64,000 nucleotides of DNA from Branchinecta lynchi (lineage: Eukaryota; Arthropoda; Branchiopoda; Anostraca; Branchinectidae): positions 8,811,501-8,875,500 of the forward strand of contig JAKZAP010000017.1 in the NCBI GenBank assembly GCA_023053575.1. Reading direction: 5' to 3'. Below, piece by piece: positions 25,101 through 30,535 of this stretch (positions are counted from its first letter, which is position 1; each line of letters starts with the position of its first letter). Under the pieces are notes generated by a model, which was not told the DNA's origin, searched no databases, and worked only from the letters and a program-made list of their open reading frames with translations. Position numbers and translations under genes: made by a program.

Positions 25101-26235
25101 AAATTCATGAAAATGCCTTTTCATGATCCCAAGACTACCTATTAAACCACAGAGCTGTCTGCCTAAAAAAGGGGCCATCTAGGGTAAAGTAGATAGAAAG
25201 TATGTTTACTCTGAATTTACAGCAAACAAAAGTAGGCTAGTTTCACCAGATGTGCTTATTCCTGAAGAATTGCATATGTACTAAACAAAAATCCAGTGAA
25301 TTACCAATTTTGGTAACAAATCAGAACCAAATGAATCTGATTAACCACCAAATTATGAAATGGACTGACCGAATGCAATAGTACAGCCAAGGACTTGAGA
25401 AAAGCCCAGTGAATTACCAAATTTGTAAACAAATGAGACCAAATAAACACATTAAATGACCAAATTGATGAATTACCAAATTCGATAAACAATGGGAACC
25501 AATAAACACATTTAATCATCCAATTTAAAAATTTCAGGACAGAAGATTTTTCAAGAAAAGTTCAGTTACTGTCTTGAGAGGAGAGCTGGCTCTTTTTTAC
25601 AAAGAAAAAAAAAACACGAACGCTTCTACTTTTGATGGCTTCAGAAAAAATTTCAGTCCTGAATCCACTATAGTTGTGTAGTTGTTACCAGGGGTGTCAC
25701 GACTGGGGGAGAGGGGGGGATGCCCCCCCCCACCGTGATTTTTCTTCAAAACGGTTGATTTTTTTCATGAAAACAGTGTGAAAATTGGTCGATTTTTTTC
25801 ATGAAAACAGTCTGAAAATTGGTCGTTTTTTCGTCAAAGTACCACCCAGTCGGTAAATGCCTCCCCCCCAAACATTTTGGCTAGTAACCCCTCTGGTTGT
25901 TACTGCTCAAGATCTGAAAGATGGCTTGAAACAAATGAAGTGTAGTGGAACCTCTGCTTTACTTAACAAGCATATTCAACCTGCATGCAACAATCACCAA
26001 AATAGGCTAACACTAAATAGCCTACTAGCAGTACTGGCAATGGCTATAACTAAAGCAATGGTCTCTTCTAGTTCTTTGCTACTGCTTTTCTAGCACACAC
26101 TTTAGTCTGAGGCTTAATAATACCCCCAATCTGTCTGATTGTAATTGATTGTTGATAAGAAGACTGAACATTCAGGAAACTTACCCCAAGCCCATCATGT
26201 ATAAAGGTGTCAAAGAACAGTAGCTCAGGTTCCAT
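1..26235 (-). CDS. VIRMA: VIRMA / Virilizer homologue, 5-prime eight exons (gene span)
   Basis: Virilizer is the large nuclear scaffold of the MACOM/METTL3-METTL14 writer complex that directs m6A methylation of mRNA. Eight minus-strand exons were assembled by eye with GT donors and AG acceptors. All seven junction phases agree (0, 2, 0, 1, 0, 0, 1). The product resembles vertebrate VIRMA throughout: N-terminal MEPELLFFDTF, then IKEVRVIP, FEHLGSL and TLAIYG, an acidic stretch ending SDEDVMDEFE, then a helical armadillo-like part containing VLFDW and RHMKAGLKF. About 788 codons lie in the window; the family is near 1,800 residues, so more than half is off the left edge. Introns (lengths about 4.0, 0.7, 1.1, 4.3, 3.1, 1.0 and 9.6 kb) are full of transposable elements. 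No stop or frameshift was seen in the exons. Transcript evidence would be needed to exclude extra small exons in the acidic region. Confidence 0.9.
1404..1690. repeat. Tandem duplication, about 147-bp unit, two copies
   Basis: The stretch beginning TTAAGCC..GGTATTGT and running through AATGCTTAGCTT and ACTTAAATATTT occurs at about 1407 and again at about 1553, with roughly 15-20 percent divergence. It lies in VIRMA intron 7. No coding content was seen. The rest of 1132-1947 shows no feature I recognise. Confidence 0.75.
1948..2282 (-). mobile_element. hAT-like MITE with 8-bp target duplication
   Basis: The left end CAGAGGCGTCACTAG and right end GTGACGCCCCTG are inverted. The 8-bp direct repeat CAAGCTGC flanks the element at 1940-1947 and 2283-2290. 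The interior is a set of short ACCGACTGTTTT/GACGAAAAA repeats and a G/C homopolymer tract. The same family, in the opposite orientation, is at 25689-25895. An 8-bp duplication with CAGGGG-type ends is the hAT signature. No transposase is encoded. Confidence 0.85.
3920..5263 (-). pseudogene. Reverse transcriptase domain, C-terminal two-thirds
   Basis: Motifs in order: GVRPITMTSIFSKIYE, AIDFKKAFDLVDH (motif A), CGVPQGTVLGPL, KYVDDLSL (catalytic box YVDD in place of FADD), then after a frameshift near 4640 [29 protein letters not shown] and RIENIQKRALRI. It continues the reading interrupted at 6734, because ...VTPIP joins ...KGCPNDFTGVRP once the insert is removed. Confidence 0.88.
5264..6733 (+). 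mobile_element. GGGATCCC-headed element, most complete copy
   Basis: The left end is the palindrome TTTGGGATCC(G/C)AAAA, then CGTAAGTGGAGGGATACC, a (TCCG)n run (5324-5400), GATAACTCTCGAAGGGAATG and AAACTTGGTG. About seven tandem units of roughly 136 bp follow (starting near 5573, 5709, 5846, 5983, 6119, 6255, 6391), each with a CCGGAATCCGGCCAAAACCGG-like core. The right end is AAACCTTTGGTCTTG. It sits in an RT gene with TTT at both junctions (5261-5263, 6734-6736). There are no terminal inverted repeats and no credible ORF: 136 is not a multiple of 3. Confidence 0.8.
5324..5400. repeat. (TCCG)n simple repeat
   Basis: CCGT/CTGT tetranucleotides run continuously near the head of the GGGATCCC element. 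Shorter runs occur at the same place in the other copies (for example 32868-32882, 34364-34380, 39376-39396). Open frames across it (SVRPSVRP, DGRTDGRT) are meaningless. Confidence 0.95.
6734..8226 (-). pseudogene. Retrotransposon endonuclease and RT N-terminus
   Basis: This frame shows an apurinic-like endonuclease fold: ICVSEVHRQ, KKGGGVMMLAH, ALSIFGEGNELN, LDVILSDL and GGSYHFM. In active enzymes the last motifs read GDFN and SDH, so the catalytic Asp of SDH is Tyr here and the GDFN motif is degraded. It then runs through KKLFLFRAGDRQQANKLRNK-type linker into the RT N-terminal region (TPFEIPVQLIKAF, GFVTPIP). A stop lies near 6889. The frame is cut at 6733 by the GGGATCCC element. Confidence 0.85.
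8224..8825 (-). pseudogene. Retrotransposon ORF1 fragment with three CCCH zinc fingers
   Basis: Three successive CCCH fingers lie at 8678-8511: C-x7-C-x5-C-x3-H (CKFYETGYCRFGKNCRFLH), C-x7-C-x4-C-x3-H (CVLFKSGKC...), and C-x4-C-x4-C-x3-H (CSRLNCTDKSCGYAH). A Pro/Tyr/Ser-rich tail follows, rich in YPLSRPLIPYPPP-type sequence. The open frame extends further right to 9137, but that part is repeat B read by chance. The endonuclease frame follows with a 4-nt overlap at 8226. CCCH fingers suggest RNA binding by ORF1p. It is placed with the transposon because the same arrangement occurs in the element at 57139-61624. Confidence 0.8.
10381..10457. repeat. Cluster of four short hairpins at the end of repeat B
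   Basis: Successive inverted repeats: GTGTTGCTCTCGCAACAC, AGTCGGCGAAGCCGGAC, GTTGCGGCAAC and CGTTGCCCCGGCAACG. The last is also kept at the end of the 27579-29213 copy (29219-29233) although the first two are deleted there. Confidence 0.7.
10744..11008 (-). CDS. VIRMA: VIRMA exon 7
   Basis: The acceptor TTTCCAG precedes 11008 and the donor GTAAGT follows 10744. The exon has 265 nt (phase 0 in, phase 1 out). It encodes a helical segment with SGEKLQQLLMDHHWEKEV and LLPDGLVYLAALTLQ. This aligns with the first helices of the VIRMA armadillo-like region (KLTELLDLY...I.GLSYLQL). Confidence 0.85.
11009..11890. other. VIRMA intron 6, no recognisable feature
   Basis: This is AT-rich intron. I see no coding sequence, RNA gene or repeat match to other parts of the window up to the retroposon end at about 11890. 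The 280 bp left of exon 7 (10458-10743) are likewise featureless. Confidence 0.5.
11890..12045 (+). mobile_element. Retroposon 3-prime end with stem-loop and A/T tail
   Basis: The stem CTGCT (11993-11997) pairs with AGCGG (12012-12016), followed by GCAAAAATAAATATATAT. This is the same 3-prime terminal arrangement as at 13984-14058, 14730-14771, 15898-15945 and 51975-51915 (minus). It lies in VIRMA intron 6, antisense to the gene, ending about 10 nt from the exon 6 donor. The 5-prime limit is unclear. Confidence 0.65.
12056..12145 (-). CDS. VIRMA: VIRMA exon 6
   Basis: The exon is 30 codons (phase 0 to phase 0) between a TTTTATAG acceptor and a GTGAGT donor, reading YQEAETEIADYGEEFIKTFS and ending SFEVKKYT. 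Similarity to known VIRMA is weak here. It is included because both splice sites and phases fit its neighbours and the frame is open. An AT-rich retroposon tail starts 11 nt into the following intron. Confidence 0.7.
12612..13782 (+). pseudogene. 5-prime-truncated CR1-like reverse transcriptase
   Basis: It reads ILIKRLIEKFKV, FCGVPQGTLLGP, KFVDDLSLTEV (VDD catalytic box), LKLLGVTITSDLKW, RSTLEYAAAVWHFA and RIQKRALLI. After a frameshift near 13335 it continues LRLSLAVGHKLLHHP and ends RYQKSFVPSF. The 3-prime end carries TTACTTACTTAC. GTTAC flanks both sides (12607-12611, 13783-13787), and the interrupted MITE is continuous across the site in its other copy, so both insertion ends are defined. 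Confidence 0.88.
13928..14062 (+). mobile_element. Retroposon 3-prime end inserted in a MITE
   Basis: The stem CCGCT (13986-13990) pairs with AGCGG (14004-14008), followed by GTTATAAAAAC and an (AAATAAAT)n tail to about 14058. The flank ACTACGCAG (left) and ACTATACGCAG (right) look like a target duplication. Confidence 0.72.
14395..14655. mobile_element. ATGAAAAAT MITE, copy 2
   Basis: A 261-bp element with inverted ends ATGAAAAATGTATCTC and CTAGACATTTTCAT. It lacks the RT insertion found in the copy at 12508-14087, so it serves as the empty-site reference. Confidence 0.78.
14673..14771 (+). mobile_element. 99-bp retroposon 3-prime end with 12-bp target duplication
   Basis: ACTTTCAGTGTG flanks it exactly at 14661-14672 and 14772-14783. 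The insert contains the CCGCT...AGCGG stem-loop (14732-14752) and ends AAATAAATAAACA. This is a severely 5-prime-truncated retrotransposition product. Confidence 0.85.
14784..15239. other. VIRMA intron 5, no recognisable feature
   Basis: Unique-looking intron between the retroposon tail and exon 5. No coding or repeat match was seen. Confidence 0.5.
15240..15448 (-). CDS. VIRMA: VIRMA exon 5, acidic region
   Basis: The acceptor TTTGCAG precedes 15448 and the donor GTAATT follows 15240. The exon has 209 nt (phase 1 in, phase 0 out). It encodes a highly acidic segment with PVEMEEIEAEDFEEILSDED, equivalent to the acidic EQISSDEDG region of vertebrate VIRMA. The donor is weaker than at the other exons. 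Confidence 0.82.
15780..15960 (+). mobile_element. Retroposon 3-prime end with variant stem-loop
   Basis: The stem CCACT (15900-15904) pairs with AGTGG (15920-15924), then ATCACAAATAAATATTATA. Relative to CCGCT/AGCGG, both arms have changed (G to A and C to T), keeping the pairing. The 5-prime limit is uncertain. Confidence 0.6.
16203..16572. mobile_element. Foldback element in VIRMA intron 4
   Basis: The left arm contains GCACTGTC, ACAGATAACACAAGG and ACAAGCATTGCCAGGAAGA (ending about 16352). The right arm repeats these inverted: TCTTCCTGGCAATGCTTGT from about 16433, then CCTTGTGTTATCTGT and GACAGTGC by about 16572. The arms are about 130-150 bp with roughly 10-20 percent mismatch. No ORF. 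Confidence 0.72.
16889..17060. repeat. Tandem duplication, about 86-bp unit
   Basis: The phrase ACCTCGGATTGGCCGATGG and the following TATGAGTT(G/T)GCTCCTCC TTTGGGA occur at about 16897 and 16982, two units in tandem. The second unit runs into a fragment of the GTGCAAAACGGATAAGTCAG repeat (see 44276-44423). Confidence 0.75.
17199..18549 (-). mobile_element. GGGATCCC-headed element, minus strand, with MITE inside
   Basis: Minus-strand copy: the 3-prime end CAAGACCAAAG starts at 17199 and the head palindrome with CTCCACTTACGTTTTGGGATCC ends near 18549, next to a short GGAC run. It is interrupted by the TTAA-flanked MITE 17664-18098. Tandem-unit fragments (CCGGATTCCG..) are on both sides. Confidence 0.78.
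17664..18098. mobile_element. MITE with TTAA target duplication and 12-bp TIR
   Basis: The 435-bp element has the perfect inverted repeat AGGACACCTGAA at both ends and TTAA at 17660-17663 and 18099-18102. It lies in a GGGATCCC element whose other copies read ACTTTTAACAAA at the target, so the empty site is known. TTAA duplication is typical of piggyBac and Kolobok families. No transposase is present. Confidence 0.82.
18553..19185. other. VIRMA intron 4, no recognisable feature
   Basis: No coding sequence and no match to the other repeats in the window was seen here. Confidence 0.45.
19190..19690. repeat. Palindrome cluster (ATCCAGCATT/GCGTTTGGCATAGGGTA)
   Basis: A near-perfect 60-bp palindrome at 19381-19440 has arms TTTGATTGGGTAA and TATCCAGCATT. 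Related phrases recur at 19193-19260 (ACCCTATACCAAACGCTGG) and 19625-19690 (GTATCCAGCGTTAGGCATAG and its inverse). It adjoins the end of VIRMA exon 4. No ORF. Confidence 0.65.
19731..20100 (-). CDS. VIRMA: VIRMA exon 4
   Basis: The acceptor TACTAG precedes 20100 and the donor GTAAGT follows 19731. The exon has 370 nt (phase 0 in, phase 1 out). It begins NCVDGLVIIGKFAIVTLAIY, the end of the conserved N-terminal domain, and then becomes charged, low-complexity linker rich in Glu, Ser and Arg, as at this place in VIRMA. Confidence 0.9.
20265..20640 (-). mobile_element. GGGATCCC-headed element, 3-prime fragment
   Basis: Contains ACAATACCAAAAATATCGATGG-like terminus, GATCTAGACAATTGGGTCTTG and TTTAGAAGCAGATTAAGGCC, which are characteristic of the 3-prime end of the family on the minus strand. 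Diverged; the head is missing. Confidence 0.6.
20794..21099. mobile_element. GAGCGTGTTCC MITE, intact copy
   Basis: A 306-bp element with ends GAGCGTGTTCCACCCT and AGGATGGAACACGCTC, inverted with one mismatch. The interior has repeated GTTACTA/TAGTAAC motifs. The same family as 12261-14107. The target duplication is not obvious. Confidence 0.8.
21242..21377 (-). CDS. VIRMA: VIRMA exon 3
   Basis: The acceptor TTTCTTTCAG precedes 21377 and the donor GTGAGA follows 21242. The exon has 136 nt (phase 2 in, phase 0 out). It encodes LDLYVNNLAKPASCVFEHLG, matching the family's LDLFFNN...FDRLGSL block. Confidence 0.92.
22040..22152 (-). CDS. VIRMA: VIRMA exon 2
   Basis: The acceptor is TTGTAG at the 22153 side and the donor is GTGAGT at 22039-22034. 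The exon has 113 nt and enters in phase 0 and leaves in phase 2. It reads DVNLDLVQFPRPVSIKEVRV then IPLGSKIEGDF, aligning with the conserved FP..I.EVRVIPPG segment of the Virilizer N-terminal domain. Confidence 0.9.
22160..23020. other. VIRMA intron 1, left part, no recognisable feature
   Basis: AT-rich intron with only small chance frames. Confidence 0.45.
23030..24432 (+). pseudogene. CR1/Jockey-type reverse transcriptase remnant
   Basis: It reads FDCIDFDILFETLEGYG (motif A), CGVPQGLVLGPPLF, NFADDTVLFLTH (catalytic FADD), LNAKKTKYIIF, VDHIKYLGLITDEKLDW, then after stops NEIHQHNTQHALELVTETR-like C-terminus and a tail ACTGAAACTGAAAC at about 24410-24430. About 75 bp of extra sequence with stops interrupts the frame around 23180-23260. 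It belongs to a different lineage from the VDD elements in the window. Confidence 0.85.
24433..25290. other. VIRMA intron 1, middle part, no recognisable feature
   Basis: Short direct repeats of AGAATGACTTTGC-type sequence near 24530-24600; nothing else supported. Confidence 0.4.
25295..25530. repeat. Degenerate tandem repeat, about 65-bp unit, three copies
   Basis: GAATTACCAA(A/T)TT..GTAAACAAAT...ACC AAAT is repeated at about 25299, 25412 and 25468. It is AT-rich and non-coding. Confidence 0.65.
25689..25895 (+). mobile_element. hAT-like MITE with 8-bp target duplication
   Basis: The ends CAGGGGTGTCACGACT and TAGTAACCCCTCTG are inverted. GTTGTTAC is duplicated at 25681-25688 and 25896-25903. 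The inner repeats ATGAAAACAGT and GAAAATTGGTCG are shared with the 1948-2282 copy. Confidence 0.87.
26185..26235 (-). CDS. VIRMA: VIRMA exon 1 (start codon)
   Basis: The ATG is at 26235-26233, followed by 17 codons reading MEPELLFFDTFIHDGLG and a GTAAGT donor at 26184-26179 (phase 0). The start was chosen because the reading matches the extreme N-terminus of the family (MELLFLDTF in vertebrates). The frame stays open upstream, so a slightly longer N-terminus is possible. Confidence 0.88.
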
Positions 26236-26390
26236 GTCAAGGTTACAGGAACCTTGCTTCTCAAGAAAACAGAACACAGCAGAAAACTACTCAAAAATAA
26301 GATATGTTATTTATATTTCCTATCTTGACTTCTTCTTTCTATATGGGCTAGAACCGGGCGAAACAGCCATCTCCCATAAAGCAGACGTCT
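26236..26390 (-). promoter_or_regulatory. Presumed VIRMA 5-prime leader / promoter region
   Basis: This is the 150 bp between the VIRMA start codon and the retrotransposon remnant on the right. The reading frame of exon 1 stays open for some 14 codons upstream. No TATA box, initiator or CpG cluster can be defended from sequence alone; the call rests on position only. Confidence 0.3.
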
Positions 26391-26816
26391 AAGCTTGCCA
26401 ACTAAATCTCTAGATGGCGTTTTATACAGGTGCCAGCGCGAGCCGAGGAGAAGAACGAATACGAAAATGGAACAAGTGGACCACTTTAAATACCTTGGGA
26501 GCAAGATGGAGGTAAAGAACTTAAAATCCGCATTTGGACAGACATTGCTGGATCCGCGTTCAATAAACTCTCCAAGGTTTGAAAGAGCAGCGGATTCATA
26601 CTGAGACACCTCTTCAAACACCTCTCCATATCACCAAGATTATTTCTTCCGATATTACAAATTATCAATTATCAAACGATCAAAAATTAATCTTGGGCTT
26701 TGAGAATGCTTGTCTCAGGCATACCCTCAAGATACATTGGTCCGAGAAAGTGACCAATATTGAGGTTCGTGCCATGTTCGTGCCATAACTGAGCAACACT
26801 TGGTGATTAATGTCCT
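26390..26816 (+). pseudogene. Reverse transcriptase C-terminal region, left part
   Basis: It reads MEQVDHFKYLGSKM, then in a shifted frame IAGSAFNKL and CLRHTLKIHWSEKVTNIEVR, the standard C-terminal landmarks of EN-RT retrotransposons. The continuation is found at 30288, on the far side of the hAT-like insertion. Confidence 0.85.
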
Positions 26817-26860
26817 GATGGAGACGAGGGGTTGCGCGCTGCTGCCTCATGGTGTACAAG

Positions 26861-27025
26861 TTCCCTGCCTCATGCCTGCCTCACGTGCCTCATGCCTGCC
26901 TCACGTGCCTCATGCCTGCCTCACGTGCCTCATGCCTGCCTCACCTGCCTCACGTGCCTCATGCCTGCCTCGCCTGCCTCATGACTGCCTCACCTGCCTC
27001 ATGCCTGCCTCACGTGCCTCATCGC
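26861..27025. repeat. Minisatellite CCTCACGTGCCTCATGCCTG, left array
   Basis: Units of 20 bp (with 10-bp half steps) are repeated about eight times. A related array lies at 30128-30245 in the same direction. Both are bordered by CTGCCTCATGGTGTACA on the side nearer the element end. Translated frames (SRASCLPHVPHACLTC) are artefacts. Confidence 0.92.
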
Positions 27026-27189
27026 CCGTTCTGGTGACACGTTTAGGGATTTTTGAAAAATTTCCGCTCAGCTACGAGATCTGTGATGAATAACAAAAAG
27101 AGAGGGAGCTTCTTATCCCCTCGGGAACTTTGAACTGGGTTGTCCATGCGGATTATTTGAAAGGTAAAATAAATATTCTTGTTAGTTGA

Positions 27190-27578
27190 TTAATGCCTTT
27201 AAGAAACCCTGGTAAATTATCGCTGACAGACTTAGGTATACTCAGGACTATTCAAAAGACTTCTCAACGACTATTCTTAAGGCAGCCTGTTCGTGTCCCT
27301 GATATGCCTACCAAATTCCATCGTCCTAGTACCGAACTCGCGGGATCACCTAATCCCCCCCCCCAAACTCCCGCCACAGTGCCCAAATCCGGTCCGGTTC
27401 TCTCAACGATGTATCTAGGACTTGTGCTTGTTCTTCCGACCAAGTTTCGTCCTGATCCCTCCACTCTAAGCGTTTCCCAAGATTTCCGGTTCCCCCCTCC
27501 ATCTCCCCCCAAAGTCACCGGATCCGGTCCGGATTTTAAGTGGGTCGTCTGAGGCACGAGATCTCTCCAAACATCATT
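27190..27578. repeat. C-type repeat piece left of repeat B
   Basis: Contains CCTGATATGCC(T)ACCAA, CCAAATCCGGTCCGG, TGTATCTAGGACTTGTGCTT and GATTTCCGGTTCCCCCC. It is similar to 48620-49800 and 29250-29487. It ends where repeat B begins and resumes after B, so B appears to be inserted in it. Confidence 0.65.
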
Positions 27579-29213
27579 GTGTTGCGAGAGCAACACTTTG
27601 GTTTTGTCTTGTTTTTTTTTTTTTTTTCCTATGCCGCCGATTTCATTTTATTCCTGGTAATTGGTAAGGGTCTAACCTGTGCGGTTTTTACGGAAAGTGT
27701 GGACCTTAGGCCGGATTGATGAATATGACATTACATTTTGGAAAGCTCCGTAGAACTCTTGCCTGGGGCCAAAAAGGATGGTTTTTACTTGTCCTCGAGC
27801 CAGAGCCTACGGTGTGCGAAGTGAAGAGGAGTTATATAGCCTATGCCAGAGAAGACTATCTGAAGTTCTGCAGCCAACCTTTCGTTTCATCAAACCATGT
27901 TTCTGCTTTCGAGTGGAAAGCTCCGCTCTAGCACGCAAGCAGGCAGGCACCAGTTTCAAATTGAAGACGGATTAAAATCTGGTGTTAAATATAGTGTTAG
28001 ATCTGGTTAAAAATCTAAAAAAGATCTGGTAAATATAGTGTTAAAATCTGGTTTAAATATAAGTGTTAAATATATGCGGCAGTTACCCGGCCCCATAGCC
28101 AACATATCTTCTTTGAGTGATAAATAGAAAAATCTAGAGCAAATAAAAAAATGGCTTTTTACCACGGGTCCAAAAGTGCTGCCATCTATTTTTTCTATCC
28201 ATTTGTGTTCGCGATTTCAGCTGAGTTTATCATTCGTTTTTTTGCACTTGGGTGTGCGGTAGAGAAATGGTATCAGATGTACATCTTAAACTTTAGAACT
28301 TCTCTCCTTGCTAAAGAAATTGGAGCTTATCCTTTGCTCCTTTCTAAGTGGTGACGTTAGAAAGTTGGCCTACGGCAAAAAAGTCAACTTTTGAACTAAG
28401 ACAGGTAGAATTTTTTTTTCAACGGCAATCGATAGCCGTTGATGAGCTGATCAAAGTATATGGCATCCGTTTTTCGGTACAAAGATTCCTTCGTGAGATA
28501 CACCAGTTTGAAAGTTTCAAGGGGTTGACAACTTCAGTAGGAATGTACACACGAAACCAACAATAGGCGATGCCAGCTGTGAGACATGTAGGGGACTTAT
28601 AGGCGACAGTCGATATATGTTAGCTCATAATCATCTTCGGCAATGAGGGGTTTGCAGCTTTTGCCAGTTGGTGTATCTGTGATTTGTTTCCGGTGTATTC
28701 GATGGTAAGAACAATTTGGTTCCCAATTGTAAAACATGCAAGGGACTTGTAAGTAATAATCGGCAAATCTTCAGCGATGAGGGGTTTGCAACTTTTGCTA
28801 CCTGGTGTACCCATTATTTTTATCCGGTGAACTTGATGTTTATCATGGGAGACGGACTTGTAAGTAAGAATCGGTTCACGAGGGGCTAGAATTTTGTGCA
28901 AATTGTTGCGTATTGTATTCGATTTATATAAATCTGACGGTAAGAAAGTTTGTATCGATGGTCTATCGCTGTAATCTAGGATTAACTGTTTCCGCAACGG
29001 GTACAAACGATAATGTAAAACAATGAGGTAGTTTCGTAATAATTGATAGCGTCATCTATGGTATTTTAATCCTGAAAAGTTAAGGATAGCTTTATAATAC
29101 CAACTAGATTATATAAGATATTGTTCCAAGTTTTCATCCGTCACGATGTCTACGGATTCAAAAGGATTTAAAAAGCATTTAACCGAAAGCGAAGAAATAA
29201 AACCTCGCAACAC
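27579..29213. mobile_element. GTGTTGC-headed repeat family (repeat B), copy 2
   Basis: A 1.6-kb copy begins with GTGTTGCGAGAGCAACAC (27579-27596) and TTTGGTTTTG. It ends AAATAAAACCTCGCAACAC with the last palindrome partly deleted. It is collinear with the outer parts of 2397-10398 (for example CTAACCTGTGCGGTTTTTAC; GAGCTGATCAAAGTATATG), without the retrotransposon. Confidence 0.78.
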
Positions 29214-29245
29214 TTCACGTTGCCCAGGCAACGTAGGTCTAGTTT

Positions 29246-29487
29246 TTCATTGCTATCCGATCACCCGTTCAAAAGTTATAAATACATCAAGATTCCGGAT
29301 TCCCCACCCTCCACTCCCCCAACGACGCTCGGATCGGGGAAATGATGCAACAATCACTTGGGGTCCCTGATATGCCTGCCAAGTTTGATCGTCCTAGCGG
29401 ATGTGGAAGTGCCCGATCCGGACCGACCGACGGACGGACAGAAATTGCAATCGCTATATGGCACTTGGCCGAAAGGCAAGTGCTATA
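29246..29487 (-). repeat. GCACTTG-headed repeat (C-type), head end
   Basis: On the minus strand it begins with a hairpin, AGCACTTGCC...GGCCAAGTGC (29483-29461), then about 20 nt, then (GTCC)n at about 29440-29420, then CGGATCGGGC. This order (palindrome, spacer, TCCG run) is the same as in the GGGATCCC element. Confidence 0.68.
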
Positions 29488-30127
29488 ATAACATGTCAAA
29501 AATGGCTAAGAAGGCAACCAAAGTTTCGGCGTTCGGCTGAATACAGGGTCGCACATGGATGCATGTTTTCAATGATTATTTTCCCCCCTTCTCCGGATGT
29601 AGACAAATATTTTAAGATCTGGGCAGTGAATAAACTTCAAAGAAATGACGTAGTAATGCAAAGAAATTCCGGTAAATTCCAAGGTAAAATCTCGGAACAA
29701 TTCTGGTATAATCTTGGAGCTGCCCCTCCCCACCCCCTCCCTCTACAAGGAAGGGCTCGTGATGCCCCTGGGTCTACTGTAAAACCAGTCAGGGTTTCAC
29801 ACTCAATGACTATGGTGTCAAAACGAACCGTCAAATGTAGGCCAAAATCAAATGGTCAAATGAGAATCTTCTGCAGGTGGCGCGCGGGAATTTTTCCATC
29901 CCATCCGTTACATTGCAAGATAGGCGAGTTAGACCTCTTATATTACTATCATGATACTCTGTGGCCTGAACAGTACTGTCGGTACTGGGTACTTTCAGAG
30001 ATTTGCCACAAACGAATTGCTTAATCAATATGTAATATCAAACAAAAATGTTGCGACATTTTGACACTGACATTGCTAAGATTTTTTTGTCCGATGACTT
30101 CAATTCTACTCAAGTTGTATTTTCATC

Positions 30128-30245
30128 GTGTCTGCCTCACGTGCCTCATGTCTGCCTCACGTGCCTCATGCCTGCCTCACGTGCCTCATGTCTGCCTCAC
30201 GTGCCTCATGCCTGCCTCACGTGCCTCATCTGCCTCTGCCTCATG
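30128..30245. repeat. Minisatellite CCTCACGTGCCTCATG, right array
   Basis: About six units in the same orientation as 26861-27025, near the right end of the hAT-like element. Confidence 0.92.
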
Positions 30246-30287
30246 GTGTACACGAAATCGGCCAGTGCGCAACCCCTCGGATGGAGA

Positions 30288-30535
30288 TACTGGGGTCACA
30301 TGGTGCGGATGGCTGAGGGCAGGATTCCCAACGACGCGTGGTGCTGGAAACCTTCTGACTTACATGCAAAGGGTAGGCAGCACTCCACACTTGGCAGAAA
30401 CCTCGAGAAAGAAGCTAGGTCAGGTCGGACCGCGATGACTGAACTGTGGAATGCTGCCCAAGATCAAGTGGAGTGGAGGTCAGAAATCGCCGCCTTATGC
30501 GTCACCCAGGCGCGGGAAGTATAAGGCTTAAAGGT
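30288..30535 (+). pseudogene. Reverse transcriptase C-terminal region, right part
   Basis: It reads WRYWGHMVRMAEGRIPNDAW, then RNLEKEARSGRTAMTELWNA and QDQVEWRSEIAALC, which is the GHV.RM...W......A.DR..WR terminal signature of EN-RT elements. It is the direct continuation of 26390-26816. Confidence 0.87.

Larger units (their letters stand above)
26825..30279. mobile_element. 3.46-kb hAT-like element splitting a reverse transcriptase
   Basis: The perfect 13-bp inverted repeat CGAGGGGTTGCGC is at 26825-26837 and 30267-30279. The 8-bp target duplication GATGGAGA is at 26817-26824 and 30280-30287. Removing the element rejoins the RT tail: ...HWSEKVTNIEVR before, WRYWGHMVRM after. Inside are two minisatellite arrays near the ends, two C-type repeat pieces and a repeat B copy. 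No transposase was recognised, so it is non-autonomous or decayed. The region 29490-30110 has a 207-codon open frame that resembles nothing known. Confidence 0.9.

Noticed and set aside
29530..29773. Possible fourth hAT-like MITE ending GTGATGCCCCTG at 29773
   Set aside because: The right end looks like the family but no matching left end or 8-bp duplication was found.
29401..30024. 207-codon open frame
   Set aside because: No recognisable domain, Pro- and Arg-rich in odd places, overlaps the C-type repeat head and lies inside a transposon. Probably chance.
26849..30524. Frames rich in SRASCLPHVPHACLT
   Set aside because: Translation of the 20-bp minisatellite.
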